Numbered from the stretch's first letter, positions 18,850 to 27,382 are shown. The stretch is 33,600 bases of DNA from Flavobacteriales bacterium (GCA_947500755.1 CANMTO010000029.1:1-33600); one strand, 5' to 3'. Program-made: numbers and translations. The notes: generated by a model from the letters alone, not told the origin.

Positions 18850-19262
18850 TGCTTTTAAGAATTGAACACCTTGGGATTGCGGTAGATAGCCTCTCTGAAA
18901 GCATTCCGATTTACGAGGCCCTACTTAATACCCCATGCTATAAACAAGAAGCGGTTAGCTCGGAAGGGGTGAAAACAGCCTTTTTTCAAGTTGGACCCAA
19001 TAAAATTGAATTACTCGAAGCAACAAGCCCAGATTCCCCCATCGCCAAATTTCTTACGACAAAAGGAAAAGGATTTCATCACGTTGCCTTTGAAACAGAC
19101 CATATCCAAAAAGAAATTGACCGATTAATTGCTTCGGGATTTGAATTAATTCATCACAGCCCAAAACCAGGGGCGGACCACAAAATCATCGCCTTTTTGC
19201 ATCCAAAATCCAGCGACAAACTCCTGGTGGAACTGTGCCAGGATAAGCAAGACAATGGCTAA
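18849..19262 (+). CDS. mce: Methylmalonyl-CoA epimerase
   Basis: A 137-residue vicinal oxygen chelate (glyoxalase-fold) enzyme that interconverts (R)- and (S)-methylmalonyl-CoA, linking propionyl-CoA and succinyl-CoA metabolism. His8 in RIEHLGIAV, the GPNKIELLEA strand with its Glu, the KGKGFHHVAFE motif and Glu in LLVELCQ are the expected metal-site pattern. Length is typical. The start is fixed by the TAATG overlap with the preceding gene. No mutase genes are in the window. A general glyoxalase-family protein is the alternative, but the motif set favours epimerase. Confidence 0.88.
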   Translation: MLLRIEHLGIAVDSLSESIPIYEALLNTPCYKQEAVSSEGVKTAFFQVGPNKIELLEATSPDSPIAKFLTTKGKGFHHVAFETDHIQKEIDRLIASGFELIHHSPKPGADHKIIAFLHPKSSDKLLVELCQDKQDNG

Positions 19263-19288
19263 TAATTTGGATTGTTTCTAAATTATTA

Positions 19289-19310
19289 TTTCATGACAAT
19301 TTCATGACAA
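19289..19310. repeat. Two abutting 11-bp direct repeats upstream of hemA, Pho-box-like
   Basis: TTTCATGACAA occurs twice with no gap (19289-19299 and 19300-19310). Read on the minus strand it is TTGTCATGAAA twice, similar to the enterobacterial PhoB box (TGTCAT half-sites every 11 bp). A near-match minus-7 element (GAATTTTG, 19330-19337) lies 20 nt downstream and hemA starts at 19356. A regulator binding site on one helical face is inferred. Confidence 0.6.
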
Positions 19311-19355
19311 TTAACATCTAGTTAATCGTGAATTTTGCCACACTAGAAACGAGTT

Positions 19356-20597
19356 ATGGCGAAAGAGGTGTTGAATTATTTACATACCATCGCGTTTACG
19401 CATCGGAATTTTGAAGTGACGAAAATCGGTCTACTTCATGTTGCTTTGGACGAACAATTCACTCGATTAAATCCTGTAAAACAAGACTTTAAGCTTGAAG
19501 AATTGCTTATGCTTTCCACGTGCAACCGAGTGGAATTCAGCTTTGTATCTAACGGGGTGGTTGACACCGAATTCATGCACCAGTTCTTAAGGGCAATTTA
19601 TCCATCCATTGGCGAAGAAGACCTTGCCTCATTTGTAATAAAACTCGAACATTATCATGGCATGAATGCTGTGGATCATGCCATGTCTGTGGCATCCTCC
19701 ATCGATTCTATGATCATAGGTGAACGAGAAATTATCACCCAAGTTCGTCAAGCTTACGAGCATTGTGCATCCATTGGACTCACGGGAGACTTACTGCGCA
19801 TCCTTAATCGACACGTCGTGGAAACCGCTAAAAAAGTGTATACTAGAACCTCTATTTCTACCAAACCCGTATCGGTGGTTTCTCTGGCTTACCATCAATT
19901 AAAAAAACTTCAAATCTCTTTAGACGCCCGGTTCTTAATCATAGGTGCAGGAATAACCAATACCACCATGGGGCGTTTTTTGAAAAAACATGGATTTAAG
20001 AACTTTGCCGTATTCAATCGGACCCTTGAAAAAGCAACGCTACTTGCGAATGAGTTAGGTGGCTTGGCCTACCCACTCCAAGAATTACATCTTTACCAAG
20101 GTGGATTCGATGTGATTATCAGCTGTACCGGTGCCGACCACCACCTTATCACCCCGACGCTATACGAGCTGCTACTACAAGGAGACCAACGCCAAAAAAC
20201 AGTGATTGATATTGCTATTCCACAAGATTTAGATCCTGTCATTATACAGCAACATGCCGTTAAACATATTTCTGTCGGCTTCCTTCAAAAAATTTCCAAC
20301 GAAAACTTGAAAGAACGCACCAAGGAATTAGCCCACGTAGAAGAAATATTGGCAGAAGCTCACAATGAATTTCAACAAATCTTACAAGTTCGGCAAGTAG
20401 AATTAGCCATGCGTGCTGTGCCGGAAGAAATCAAACGCATTAAATCTGATGCGATCAACGAAGTATTCAAAGAAGAAGTTAATTCATTAGACCCACAATC
20501 CAGAGAGGTCTTAGAGAAAATACTAGGGTATGTAGAAAAAAAATACATCGCAGGGCCGATGAAATTGGCCAAAGAAATTCTGGTTCACCATGGATAA
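19356..20597 (+). CDS. hemA: Glutamyl-tRNA reductase
   Basis: A 413-residue enzyme that reduces glutamyl-tRNA(Glu) with NADPH to glutamate-1-semialdehyde, the first committed step of C5-pathway heme synthesis, in the cytoplasm. The catalytic cysteine is Cys56 in MLSTCNRVEF. SIDSMIIGEREIITQVRQAY is the family signature, and a Rossmann motif (FLIIGAGITNTTMGRFL) starts the NADPH domain. The C-terminal helical dimerisation domain is complete. It overlaps hemC by 8 nt, and the three hem genes form one operon downstream of an 11-bp direct repeat. Confidence 0.96.
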   Translation: MAKEVLNYLHTIAFTHRNFEVTKIGLLHVALDEQFTRLNPVKQDFKLEELLMLSTCNRVEFSFVSNGVVDTEFMHQFLRAIYPSIGEEDLASFVIKLEHYHGMNAVDHAMSVASSIDSMIIGEREIITQVRQAYEHCASIGLTGDLLRILNRHVVETAKKVYTRTSISTKPVSVVSLAYHQLKKLQISLDARFLIIGAGITNTTMGRFLKKHGFKNFAVFNRTLEKATLLANELGGLAYPLQELHLYQGGFDVIISCTGADHHLITPTLYELLLQGDQRQKTVIDIAIPQDLDPVIIQQHAVKHISVGFLQKISNENLKERTKELAHVEEILAEAHNEFQQILQVRQVELAMRAVPEEIKRIKSDAINEVFKEEVNSLDPQSREVLEKILGYVEKKYIAGPMKLAKEILVHHG

Positions 20598-21477
20598 ACC
20601 ACACATTCGCATAGGAACACGCGGAAGCGATTTAGCCCTTTGGCAAGCCAATCATGTGAAAGGAAGGTTAGAATCACTCGGATGTGCGGTAAGCATCTAC
20701 ATCATCCTAACCCAGGGGGACCGTATTCAGGATTTAAGCTTTGATAAACTCGAAGGAAAAGGGTTCTTTACTAAAGAAATAGAATCCGCCTTACTCCGTG
20801 GTGATGTAGACTTGGCCGTTCATTCGCATAAAGACCTAGAAACTACACCGCCACCCGGATTAGTGATTGCCGCTGTATCTGAGAGAGAAGACCCAAGTGA
20901 ACTCCTTCTGATGCGCACGGAGTCACACGATCCTTCCGAAACCTTCGAATTAAAAGCAGGTGCTCGAATCGGAACCAGCTCGGCTCGTAGACAAAGTTTA
21001 TTGCGAAATTTTCGTCCGGATTTACACATTGAGGAGTTACGAGGCAATGTTCCTACCCGCATTGAAAAACTGCGCACCGGACAGTACGATGCTATTTTAT
21101 TAGCCAAAGCGGGGGTGTCGAGATTAAACCTAGACACGAGCGATTTGATAACACGCACCTTAGACCCCAAAGAATTCGTTCCAGCACCGGCCCAAGGCGT
21201 ACTTGGTCTTCAAGTGCGAGAAGCAGATATCCAAACCTATGATTGGGTTAGAAAATTGAATTATGCACCAACCGAACATCGCATCCACATAGAACGTGAA
21301 GTGCTCCGGAACATGGAGGGGGGCTGCCAATTACCACTTGGGGTATACAATGATGGCGAGGTAGTACATGTTTCTTATGCGAAAACCAAACACGATGCCG
21401 CTATGCTTATAAAGTTTCCGCTAGAAGGGGGTCAAAATCCAGTTCCCTCCATCATTGAAACCTTACATGCCTTGTAA
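20590..21477 (+). CDS. hemC: Porphobilinogen deaminase
   Basis: A 295-residue hydroxymethylbilane synthase that joins four porphobilinogens into the linear tetrapyrrole. RIGTRGSDLALWQANHVK at the N terminus and LAVHSHKDLETTPP are signatures; the Cys in MEGGCQLPLGVY (about residue 246) is the attachment point of the dipyrromethane cofactor. The arginine-rich GTSSARRQSLL segment binds the growing chain. It overlaps hemA by 8 nt and hemD by 1 nt (TAATG), so the three products should be made in step. Confidence 0.96.
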   Translation: MDKPHIRIGTRGSDLALWQANHVKGRLESLGCAVSIYIILTQGDRIQDLSFDKLEGKGFFTKEIESALLRGDVDLAVHSHKDLETTPPPGLVIAAVSEREDPSELLLMRTESHDPSETFELKAGARIGTSSARRQSLLRNFRPDLHIEELRGNVPTRIEKLRTGQYDAILLAKAGVSRLNLDTSDLITRTLDPKEFVPAPAQGVLGLQVREADIQTYDWVRKLNYAPTEHRIHIEREVLRNMEGGCQLPLGVYNDGEVVHVSYAKTKHDAAMLIKFPLEGGQNPVPSIIETLHAL

Positions 21478-22118
21478 TGAAGGTGTTTATTTCTTCTGAA
21501 TTAGAAGCTAATCACTCCCTAGTTGCCGCATCCATCTCCTTAGGGTTTCACCTGATACAACAATCCTTACTTTCTTTTTCAGCGGTAGATGACCTCCCTA
21601 CTAGACCCTATGACATTGTATTTTTCAGCAGTCCCAGAGCGTACGCCTTTGGCAAACAGTTTATTCTTCCAAAAACGAAGGTAGCCTGTGTATCAATCGG
21701 TACAGCGAAGCATAGCATACATCCCATCGACTGGTGTGGGAATTCACCCAGTCAGCCAACACAAACTGCCCAGGATTTCAAACAATGGGTTGGCGAACGG
21801 CGGGTATTATTTCCTGTTTCTTCTCGCAGCTTGGGAAGCATTTCATCGGTATTCCCTCCAACACAAATCGAATGCCTTACGGTTTATAAAACGATACTGA
21901 ACCCAAGGGATGTAGAAGTCTGTGCAGTTTACATTTTTACAAGTCCGAGCAACGCAGAAGCCTTTCTAGTGCAAAACACCATTCCACGCGGGGCTAAGGT
22001 TATTTCGAAAGGTGAGAGTACGCAAGATTTTTTACAACAACATGGAATAGAATCCACTTATTTCACCGACGACTCAATTGACTGGGAGGCGGCCTTAGCG
22101 CCGTGGGTAAACCCATAG
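21477..22118 (+). CDS. hemD: Uroporphyrinogen-III synthase
   Basis: A 213-residue enzyme that cyclises hydroxymethylbilane with inversion of ring D. HemD proteins are poorly conserved; here the recognisable parts are YDIVFFSSPRAYAFGKQ near residue 45, the LTVYKT motif and YIFTSPSNAEAFL in the second half, which together fit the two-lobed fold. Position directly after hemC with a 1-nt overlap is strong support. It ends 19 nt before mnmE, which has its own promoter in that gap. Confidence 0.9.
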   Translation: MKVFISSELEANHSLVAASISLGFHLIQQSLLSFSAVDDLPTRPYDIVFFSSPRAYAFGKQFILPKTKVACVSIGTAKHSIHPIDWCGNSPSQPTQTAQDFKQWVGERRVLFPVSSRSLGSISSVFPPTQIECLTVYKTILNPRDVEVCAVYIFTSPSNAEAFLVQNTIPRGAKVISKGESTQDFLQQHGIESTYFTDDSIDWEAALAPWVNP

Positions 22119-22125
22119 AAGTTCG

Positions 22126-22133
22126 TACCTTTG
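22126..22133 (+). promoter_or_regulatory. Minus-7 element of mnmE, leaderless layout
   Basis: TACCTTTG is an exact TAnnTTTG match ending 4 nt before the ATG at 22138, in the 19-nt gap after hemD. The minus-33 partner is not clear. Confidence 0.55.
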
Positions 22134-22137
22134 CACC

Positions 22138-23505
22138 ATGAATCAAGATACGATTGTTGCCTTAGCTACGGGAGGGACGGGTGCCTTATCGGTGATTCGG
22201 CTTTCTGGCCCTGAGGCAAAAGCGATTACACAAGTTCATGTGCGCAAGGACTTAGGTTCCATTGACAGCCACACCGTACATTTCGCCTTATTCAATGCCC
22301 TTACACGGGATTTGAAACCCCGTTTAACCCCCATCGATGAAGTATTAATTACCTACTTTGCCCACGGAAAAAGTTTCACTGGTGAAGAGACAATTGAAAT
22401 TCATTGCCACGGTTCATCGTACATACAACAAAGCATCATACAATCGCTGGTTGCCGAAGGGGCTCGTCTTGCTACTCCCGGGGAATTCACGCAACGTGCC
22501 TTCATAAACGGAAAATTAGATTTATCTCAAGCAGAAGCGGTAGCCGACCTCATCGCCTCTCAAAGTCAGCAAGCACATGCGATGGCTTTGAATCAACTGA
22601 GGGGAACTTTCTCACATGAATTGAGTGCCCTTCGTGAAAAATTAATAGAATTTGCCAGCCTCATTGAATTGGAATTGGATTTTGGTGAAGAGGATGTCGC
22701 TTTTGCGGATCGAAGCGCATTGATTGATTTAGTACAACAGGTCTTAGCTAAAGTAAAGCGCTTAATCAGCAGTTTCGCGCTGGGTAATGCCATGAAAGAA
22801 GGCGTACCGGTTGCCATTGTAGGGGCTCCGAATGCTGGAAAAAGTTCTTTGTTGAATTATTTATTGGGTGAGGAACGTGCCATTGTCAGTGAAATCGCAG
22901 GAACCACCCGCGATGTGATTGAAGAAACGCTGAACATCGACGGCATACGTTTCCGCTTAATGGACACCGCGGGGATTCGAGAAACCTCAGAAACAATAGA
23001 AGCAATGGGTATTGCCCGTTCGCAAGAGAAAATAACCCGAGCGCGGGTGGTACTTGCCCTAAGTGATGCGAGCAACGCGTCGCAAATGGAGGCAGACCGC
23101 GTGTGGGTAGACGACTTGCGGGTGAGCTATCCGGAGAAAGAAATTCTGTGGGTAGCTAATAAAACGGACCTGCATGCGGTAAATTTACCGGTTGATTATG
23201 CGATTAGCGCCGTAACCGGTGCGGGGATCAATGCCTTAACCCATGCCCTGAGTGAACGAATAAAGCAAGACTTTGATGTGAACCAAGAAACGATCGTTTC
23301 TAATGTGCGGCATGTGGAAGCGCTGGAGCAAACACAAACGGCTTTATTCGCAGCATTGAACGGCCTGCGCCATCAGCTCCCGGCAGACTTGGTTGCGATG
23401 GATATCCGCTCCGCCATGCGTTCGTTGGGCAACATCACCGGCGAAATTGAAATGGACACCGATATCTTAGGGACGATCTTTAGTCGGTTTTGTATCGGGA
23501 AGTAA
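22138..23505 (+). CDS. mnmE: tRNA modification GTPase MnmE
   Basis: A 455-residue GTPase that with MnmG modifies uridine 34 of certain tRNAs (cmnm5U). The N-terminal folate-binding domain has the GGTGALSVIRLSG motif. The G domain starts with GAPNAGKSS at residues 229-237, followed by the switch motif GTTRD, DTAGIRE, and NKTD. The C-terminal CIGK ends the protein with the conserved cysteine at residue 452. All motifs are intact. It converges with the FISUMP gene, with 1 nt between the stops. Confidence 0.97.
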   Translation: MNQDTIVALATGGTGALSVIRLSGPEAKAITQVHVRKDLGSIDSHTVHFALFNALTRDLKPRLTPIDEVLITYFAHGKSFTGEETIEIHCHGSSYIQQSIIQSLVAEGARLATPGEFTQRAFINGKLDLSQAEAVADLIASQSQQAHAMALNQLRGTFSHELSALREKLIEFASLIELELDFGEEDVAFADRSALIDLVQQVLAKVKRLISSFALGNAMKEGVPVAIVGAPNAGKSSLLNYLLGEERAIVSEIAGTTRDVIEETLNIDGIRFRLMDTAGIRETSETIEAMGIARSQEKITRARVVLALSDASNASQMEADRVWVDDLRVSYPEKEILWVANKTDLHAVNLPVDYAISAVTGAGINALTHALSERIKQDFDVNQETIVSNVRHVEALEQTQTALFAALNGLRHQLPADLVAMDIRSAMRSLGNITGEIEMDTDILGTIFSRFCIGK

Positions 23506-23506
23506 T

Positions 23507-24241
23507 TTAGGGCGCTGGGTCAATAACACAACGTACAGAAAACCCATTGCCTTTTAAATTCAAGTCTGAGTTTTCAAATTGCGTTTTACTTCGGGCATCG
23601 GTAATGAGGTGATCTACATTAAACGCTACCCCAATGCGATTGGCGTGATTACCATAAATACCATATTGGCCATGCGAGCTCGTCCAAAAATTTACATATC
23701 TCCCCTTGCTTTGTCCATCGTACCAATTAAATGAAGCCTCTAAACAGCTGTATCGACTTCCTACTGGTTCAATATTAAACGCATTCAGTTCATGAACTAA
23801 GGTTGCCTGTGGTCGAAGCCACCCTTCATTGGATTTAAACATCCTGGCGCATTTCTTTACTCCTCCTAACTCATTAATCAGCGAAGTCCATTCGTTGATG
23901 CTCGGAATATGCGAACCATTAGGCGCAATACCACGAGGATCTTGCACGGCATACCAATTATATAAAACAGTGGTTTGATCTATACCAGTCTCGTCTTCGT
24001 AATAACACCAAGCTGGTCGCTTATTTTTTGATGCATTCAACCACTCTTCTGCCGTTTGGGCTTGAGGTATAAGGTCGCCATTATTAAACCGAGTAACACG
24101 TAAATTCTCGGTGGTCCATTGGTGTTCCCCCATGGATAGAACAGGGTACGTATTTCCATCCACATCGGCAATTTCCTGAGAAAACAAGGGATTATGTACA
24201 TTAATTAAAATCCACAATCCAAGAAGGCTTAAGATTTTCAT
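23507..24241 (-). CDS. Exported FISUMP-domain protein
   Basis: A 244-residue protein starting at ATG 24241, which begins a signal peptide (MKILSLLGLWILINVHNPLF); a start 7 codons upstream is possible but less signal-like. The body is a FISUMP (Fib_succ_major) domain: VDGNTYPVLSMGEHQWTTEN, then NWYAVQDPRGIAPNGSHIPS, INEWTSLINELGG, and a final GFSVRCV strand, motifs that belong to a C-type-lectin-like fold. No T9SS tail is present. FISUMP proteins are abundant in Bacteroidota and Fibrobacterota envelopes; ligands are mostly unknown. It converges with mnmE. Confidence 0.82.
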   Translation of the reverse strand: MKILSLLGLWILINVHNPLFSQEIADVDGNTYPVLSMGEHQWTTENLRVTRFNNGDLIPQAQTAEEWLNASKNKRPAWCYYEDETGIDQTTVLYNWYAVQDPRGIAPNGSHIPSINEWTSLINELGGVKKCARMFKSNEGWLRPQATLVHELNAFNIEPVGSRYSCLEASFNWYDGQSKGRYVNFWTSSHGQYGIYGNHANRIGVAFNVDHLITDARSKTQFENSDLNLKGNGFSVRCVIDPAP

Positions 24242-24292
24242 AGCTTGACTTTTCCCAAGCAACGAATTAAACCCGCACTGTTACAATACGAC

Positions 24293-24320
24293 AAAAAAAA
24301 AGGCCGCAATTGCGGCCTTT
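24293..24320 (-). terminator. Rho-independent terminator after the RRM gene
   Basis: A self-complementary 22-nt stem (AAAGGCCGCAA and its complement) at 24299-24320 is followed on the minus strand by a run of T residues to 24293. It starts 18 nt after the RRM gene stop. Confidence 0.85.
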
Positions 24321-24338
24321 AAAATGTTCGATTTTTAA

Positions 24339-24584
24339 TTAATCACGTTGACGTGCTTCAGAAACATTGATGTTTCTTCCACCCATTTCGTAATTTGCCA
24401 AAGCCTCCATGGCTGCTTTAGCTTGATCATCGCTTGGCATCTCAACGAAACCAAACCCTCGTGAACGCTGAGTTTCACGGTCTTTAATAATTTTTACAGA
24501 GGAAACCTCTCCATACTGAGAAAACAAATCTCCCAGTTCTTGCTCACTCAAGCGAAAGCTCAAGTTTGAAACATACATATTCAT
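24339..24584 (-). CDS. RRM RNA-binding protein
   Basis: An 81-residue protein that is one RNA-recognition motif and little else. RNP-2 is MYVSNLSF at the N terminus and RNP-1 is RGFGFVEM at about residues 41-50, each with the aromatic residues that stack on RNA bases. Small single-RRM proteins of this kind occur in cyanobacteria and Bacteroidota and are often cold-responsive. The gene stands alone, with its own promoter, a leader of about 105 nt and a strong terminator. Target RNAs are unknown. Confidence 0.93.
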   Translation of the reverse strand: MNMYVSNLSFRLSEQELGDLFSQYGEVSSVKIIKDRETQRSRGFGFVEMPSDDQAKAAMEALANYEMGGRNINVSEARQRD

Positions 24585-24695
24585 AAATAAAACTTAAATA
24601 AATAAAACAAATACAATGAACATCGGAGTTGGACAGGCCCTCAAAACCACAAGTGATATCAAGAACATATACAATGATCTTTTGTCATTACACTG

Positions 24696-24725
24696 CAAAA
24701 TTACACCTAATTATTTAATAAACAA
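24696..24725 (-). promoter_or_regulatory. Promoter of the RRM gene
   Basis: On the minus strand TAATTTTG (24703-24696) matches TAnnTTTG exactly and TTG (24725-24723) is 19 nt upstream. This predicts a 5' leader of about 105 nt before the ATG at 24584. Confidence 0.6.
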
Positions 24726-24736
24726 TGAAATTGAGC

Positions 24737-25879
24737 TTATTCCTCATCATTCACTACATAATTACCACACGCCTTTATTAAAGGGCCCAAATTATACACC
24801 CGTTTATTCATGTTATTCGATAGGGCAATGACACATATTGTATCTTGCCGAAGCGAACAATACAGGCCCGTATTTCCATGCCACCAGCCCGTATGAAAAA
24901 AGAAGGTGTCTTTGCCTTTTTTCTCCTTTAAGCGAATGCCCAATCCATAGTTTCGAGTTCCTGGATGTTCATAGCTGTATCCCCTGAACATTTGTTTTCT
25001 CAATGAATCACTTAAAAATACGGATAAGTACGTTCCTCGATCCAATTTCACCAAATCCCGTGCTGTAGTATACAAGTTCTTATCGCCATAAATCGCATCC
25101 AGGTATGTAAATCCATTCCACATTCCATTTTGATTGTAGTTTCTACAAAATTCATCATACTGCGCTTTGGAGGTAGCTATGATAGAACTTTTCATGTCAA
25201 GGGGATCGAAAATCAAGGCTTTCATCGCTTTGGGAAACGGCAGTTTGGTGACTTTCTCTACAATGAGTGCAAGCATCGCATAGTTGGTATTGCAGTATGC
25301 GAAATGGGTGCCGGGTTTACTGTTTAATCTGATGTTAAACTGTATCATCAACCGAATGATGTCCGCGTTATTGAGAAGGGTCTTACGATCGGTATGGGCA
25401 TCTGCAAAATAACCATAGTACGGCAGCCCACTTCGATGTGACAACAACATGTTAACTGTAATTTCTTTGTAAGGGAATTTTGGTAAATAATGGGTAACCT
25501 TTTGGTTTAGTGCGATTTTACCTTGATCTACCAAGCGCAATACCGCTAAGGCAGTTGCTACCTTACTGATTGAGGCCACATGAATTGGGGTTTCTAAGGT
25601 CATTTTAATCTGCGCTTCAGCGTTGGAAAATCCGGCGGCTCGTGAATAAATTATGTGGCCATTTTTTGCGATCAGGTATTGTCCGCTAAAATTACCACGG
25701 CTAATCCACTGCCGATAATAGCCTCCCGCACTGTCCAAAAGGTACTGTTTTCGGTCAGCGGTAGGTGCAGGCATCATCACATCAACCTCCCTTCTAATTT
25801 CTTTTTGGGTGGTCTTTGCCTCACAGGAAAACAGAAAGACCGACATTCCAATTAAAAAGCGGTATAAATAACATTTCAT
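24737..25879 (-). CDS. Serine hydrolase lipoprotein, beta-lactamase class C family
   Basis: A 380-residue penicillin-binding/serine-hydrolase fold protein. The N terminus has a lipobox-like signal (GMSVFLFSC, Cys19), suggesting a lipoprotein in the cell envelope. The catalytic SxxK motif is SISK at 103-106, the second motif is Tyr195-Cys-Asn197 (YxN), and FFHTGWWHG carries an HTG version of the third box. These fit class C beta-lactamase-like esterases, amidases or D-aminopeptidases; a true beta-lactamase activity cannot be inferred. It is transcribed divergently from xseB, with 26 nt between the start codons. Confidence 0.88.
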   Translation of the reverse strand: MKCYLYRFLIGMSVFLFSCEAKTTQKEIRREVDVMMPAPTADRKQYLLDSAGGYYRQWISRGNFSGQYLIAKNGHIIYSRAAGFSNAEAQIKMTLETPIHVASISKVATALAVLRLVDQGKIALNQKVTHYLPKFPYKEITVNMLLSHRSGLPYYGYFADAHTDRKTLLNNADIIRLMIQFNIRLNSKPGTHFAYCNTNYAMLALIVEKVTKLPFPKAMKALIFDPLDMKSSIIATSKAQYDEFCRNYNQNGMWNGFTYLDAIYGDKNLYTTARDLVKLDRGTYLSVFLSDSLRKQMFRGYSYEHPGTRNYGLGIRLKEKKGKDTFFFHTGWWHGNTGLYCSLRQDTICVIALSNNMNKRVYNLGPLIKACGNYVVNDEE

Positions 25880-25894
25880 AGCCGGTAAAATTAG

Positions 25895-25902
25895 TAATTT
25901 TG
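25895..25902 (+). promoter_or_regulatory. Minus-7 element of xseB, leaderless layout
   Basis: TAATTTTG matches TAnnTTTG exactly and ends 3 nt before the ATG at 25906. It argues against the in-frame TTG at 25900, which is inside the element. Confidence 0.55.
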
Positions 25903-25905
25903 AGT

Positions 25906-26115
25906 ATGGAACCTGAAAGTTATTCCCTTGCTTTTGAAGAATTACAACGGATTGTTTCAGAAATGGAACGAGGAGATGTTGGTATTGATGAGTTGTCGGT
26001 GAACGTAAAACGTGCGGCGGAACTCATTCAATACTGTAAAAACAAATTGAAAGCTACGGAATTGGATGTGGCTGAAATTCTAAAGCAACTTGAAGAGGAA
26101 GGCGACGGCGCATAG
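25906..26115 (+). CDS. xseB: Exodeoxyribonuclease VII small subunit
   Basis: A 69-residue helical protein. YSLAFEELQRIVSEMERGDV is the XseB signature, with the following VNVKRAAELIQYCKNKLKA helix. XseB binds the catalytic large subunit XseA to form exonuclease VII, which degrades single-stranded DNA. XseA is not in the window, unlike in genomes where the two genes are adjacent. The ATG at 25906 is chosen from the promoter position. The stop is 31 nt before the purM start. Confidence 0.93.
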   Translation: MEPESYSLAFEELQRIVSEMERGDVGIDELSVNVKRAAELIQYCKNKLKATELDVAEILKQLEEEGDGA

Positions 26116-26126
26116 CGCTTAATTGC

Positions 26127-26134
26127 TACCTTTG
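26127..26134 (+). promoter_or_regulatory. Minus-7 element of purM
   Basis: TACCTTTG is an exact TAnnTTTG match 12 nt before the ATG at 26147, predicting a leader of under 10 nt. The in-frame TTG at 26123 lies upstream of the element and is rejected as a start. Confidence 0.55.
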
Positions 26135-26146
26135 CAAAAAACAATT

Positions 26147-27316
26147 ATGTCCGATTCTCGCTACCAAGCGCGGGGTGTATCCGCTGGAAAAGAAGATGTC
26201 CACCAAGCCATAAAGAACATCGATAAAGGGTTATTCCACCAGGCTTTCTGTAAAATCGTTCCCGACTATTTGACACAGGATCCCGATTATTGCATTGCGA
26301 TGCATGCAGACGGAGCAGGCACAAAATCCTCCTTAGCCTATATGTATTGGAAAGAAACGGGTGATTTATCCGTTTGGAAAGACATTGCGCAAGATGCCTT
26401 AATCATGAACATAGATGATTTACTATGCGTGGGGGCCACCGGACCAATTTTGGTTTCCTCTACCATTGGAAGAAATAAGCGCTTAATTCCGGGGGAAGTA
26501 ATCAAAGCCATCATTGAAGGCACCGAAGAGGTGTTATCCATGCTGCGCACGGCGGGAATGGATATCCATTCAACGGGCGGAGAAACAGCTGATGTGGGCG
26601 ATTTGGTACGCACGATTATCGTAGATTCTACGGTCGTTTGTCGCATGAAACGTGCCGACGTAGTAAGTAATCATACCATTAAACCAGGAAATGTAATTGT
26701 AGGGTTCGCCTCTTACGGGGAAGCATCATACGAAAGCGGATACAACGGCGGGATGGGTAGCAATGGGCTAACGGCCGCACGTCACGATGTATTTAATAAC
26801 GCATTGGCCGAAAAGTATCCTGAAAGTTATGATCAAGGAATTCCTTCGGACTTAGTTTACAGCGGGTCAAGATCACTCACGGATACCGTAGAAGGTTCTT
26901 CGATCAATGCCGGAAAACTTGTGCTTTCACCAACACGAACTTATGCTCCTTTACTCATCGAAATCCTTTCCAAATACCGAAAACAGATAACCGGTATGGT
27001 ACATTGCTCGGGTGGGGGACAAACCAAAGTACTACATTTTGTAGAGGCAGTACACATCGTAAAAGACAATATGTTGCCTTGCCCTCCCTTATTTCGAATG
27101 ATCCAAGAAGAGTCAGGTACCTCATGGCAAGAAATGTACAAGGTGTTTAATATGGGGCATCGTTTTGAGATCTACACGGATGCGCTTACTGCGCATGAAT
27201 TGATTGCAATTGCGCAGTCATTTAACATAGAAGCCCAAGTAATTGGTTCTGTAACGCCCTCAGAACAAAAACAAGTGACTATACGAAGTGAATTTGGAGA
27301 ATTTCATTATGAATAA
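26147..27316 (+). CDS. purM: Phosphoribosylformylglycinamidine cyclo-ligase
   Basis: A 389-residue AIR synthetase that closes the imidazole ring in purine synthesis using ATP. The N terminus (SDSRYQARGVSAGKEDVHQA) and the ATP-site segments HADGAGTKSSLAYMYWKETG and STGGETADVGDLVRTIIVD are characteristic, as is the GMVHCSGGGQTKVLHF stretch. Bacteroidota PurM proteins are longer than the roughly 345-residue enterobacterial form, and this one follows that pattern. It is the last protein gene before the tRNA region. Confidence 0.95.
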   Translation: MSDSRYQARGVSAGKEDVHQAIKNIDKGLFHQAFCKIVPDYLTQDPDYCIAMHADGAGTKSSLAYMYWKETGDLSVWKDIAQDALIMNIDDLLCVGATGPILVSSTIGRNKRLIPGEVIKAIIEGTEEVLSMLRTAGMDIHSTGGETADVGDLVRTIIVDSTVVCRMKRADVVSNHTIKPGNVIVGFASYGEASYESGYNGGMGSNGLTAARHDVFNNALAEKYPESYDQGIPSDLVYSGSRSLTDTVEGSSINAGKLVLSPTRTYAPLLIEILSKYRKQITGMVHCSGGGQTKVLHFVEAVHIVKDNMLPCPPLFRMIQEESGTSWQEMYKVFNMGHRFEIYTDALTAHELIAIAQSFNIEAQVIGSVTPSEQKQVTIRSEFGEFHYE

Positions 27317-27359
27317 CGTCTTTTTTGCAAAATTCCTTTAAGAAAAGAAATGGTTTTCT

Positions 27360-27367
27360 TACTTTTG
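27360..27367 (+). promoter_or_regulatory. Minus-7 element upstream of tRNA-Ser
   Basis: TACTTTTG is an exact TAnnTTTG match 15 nt before the first base of tRNA-Ser. A weak 7-bp hairpin (27340-27360, AAGAAAA / TTTTCTT) that may terminate purM overlaps its first base. Confidence 0.45.
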
Positions 27368-27382
27368 CCTCCCGTTAACAAC

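Noticed and set aside
23507-24241. FISUMP protein as a diversity-generating retroelement target
   Set aside because: The lectin-like fold class fits, but no reverse transcriptase or template repeat lies near it.
24616-24831. 71-codon plus-strand ORF
   Set aside because: It is antisense to the RRM leader and the 3' end of the hydrolase gene, with no promoter or family resemblance.
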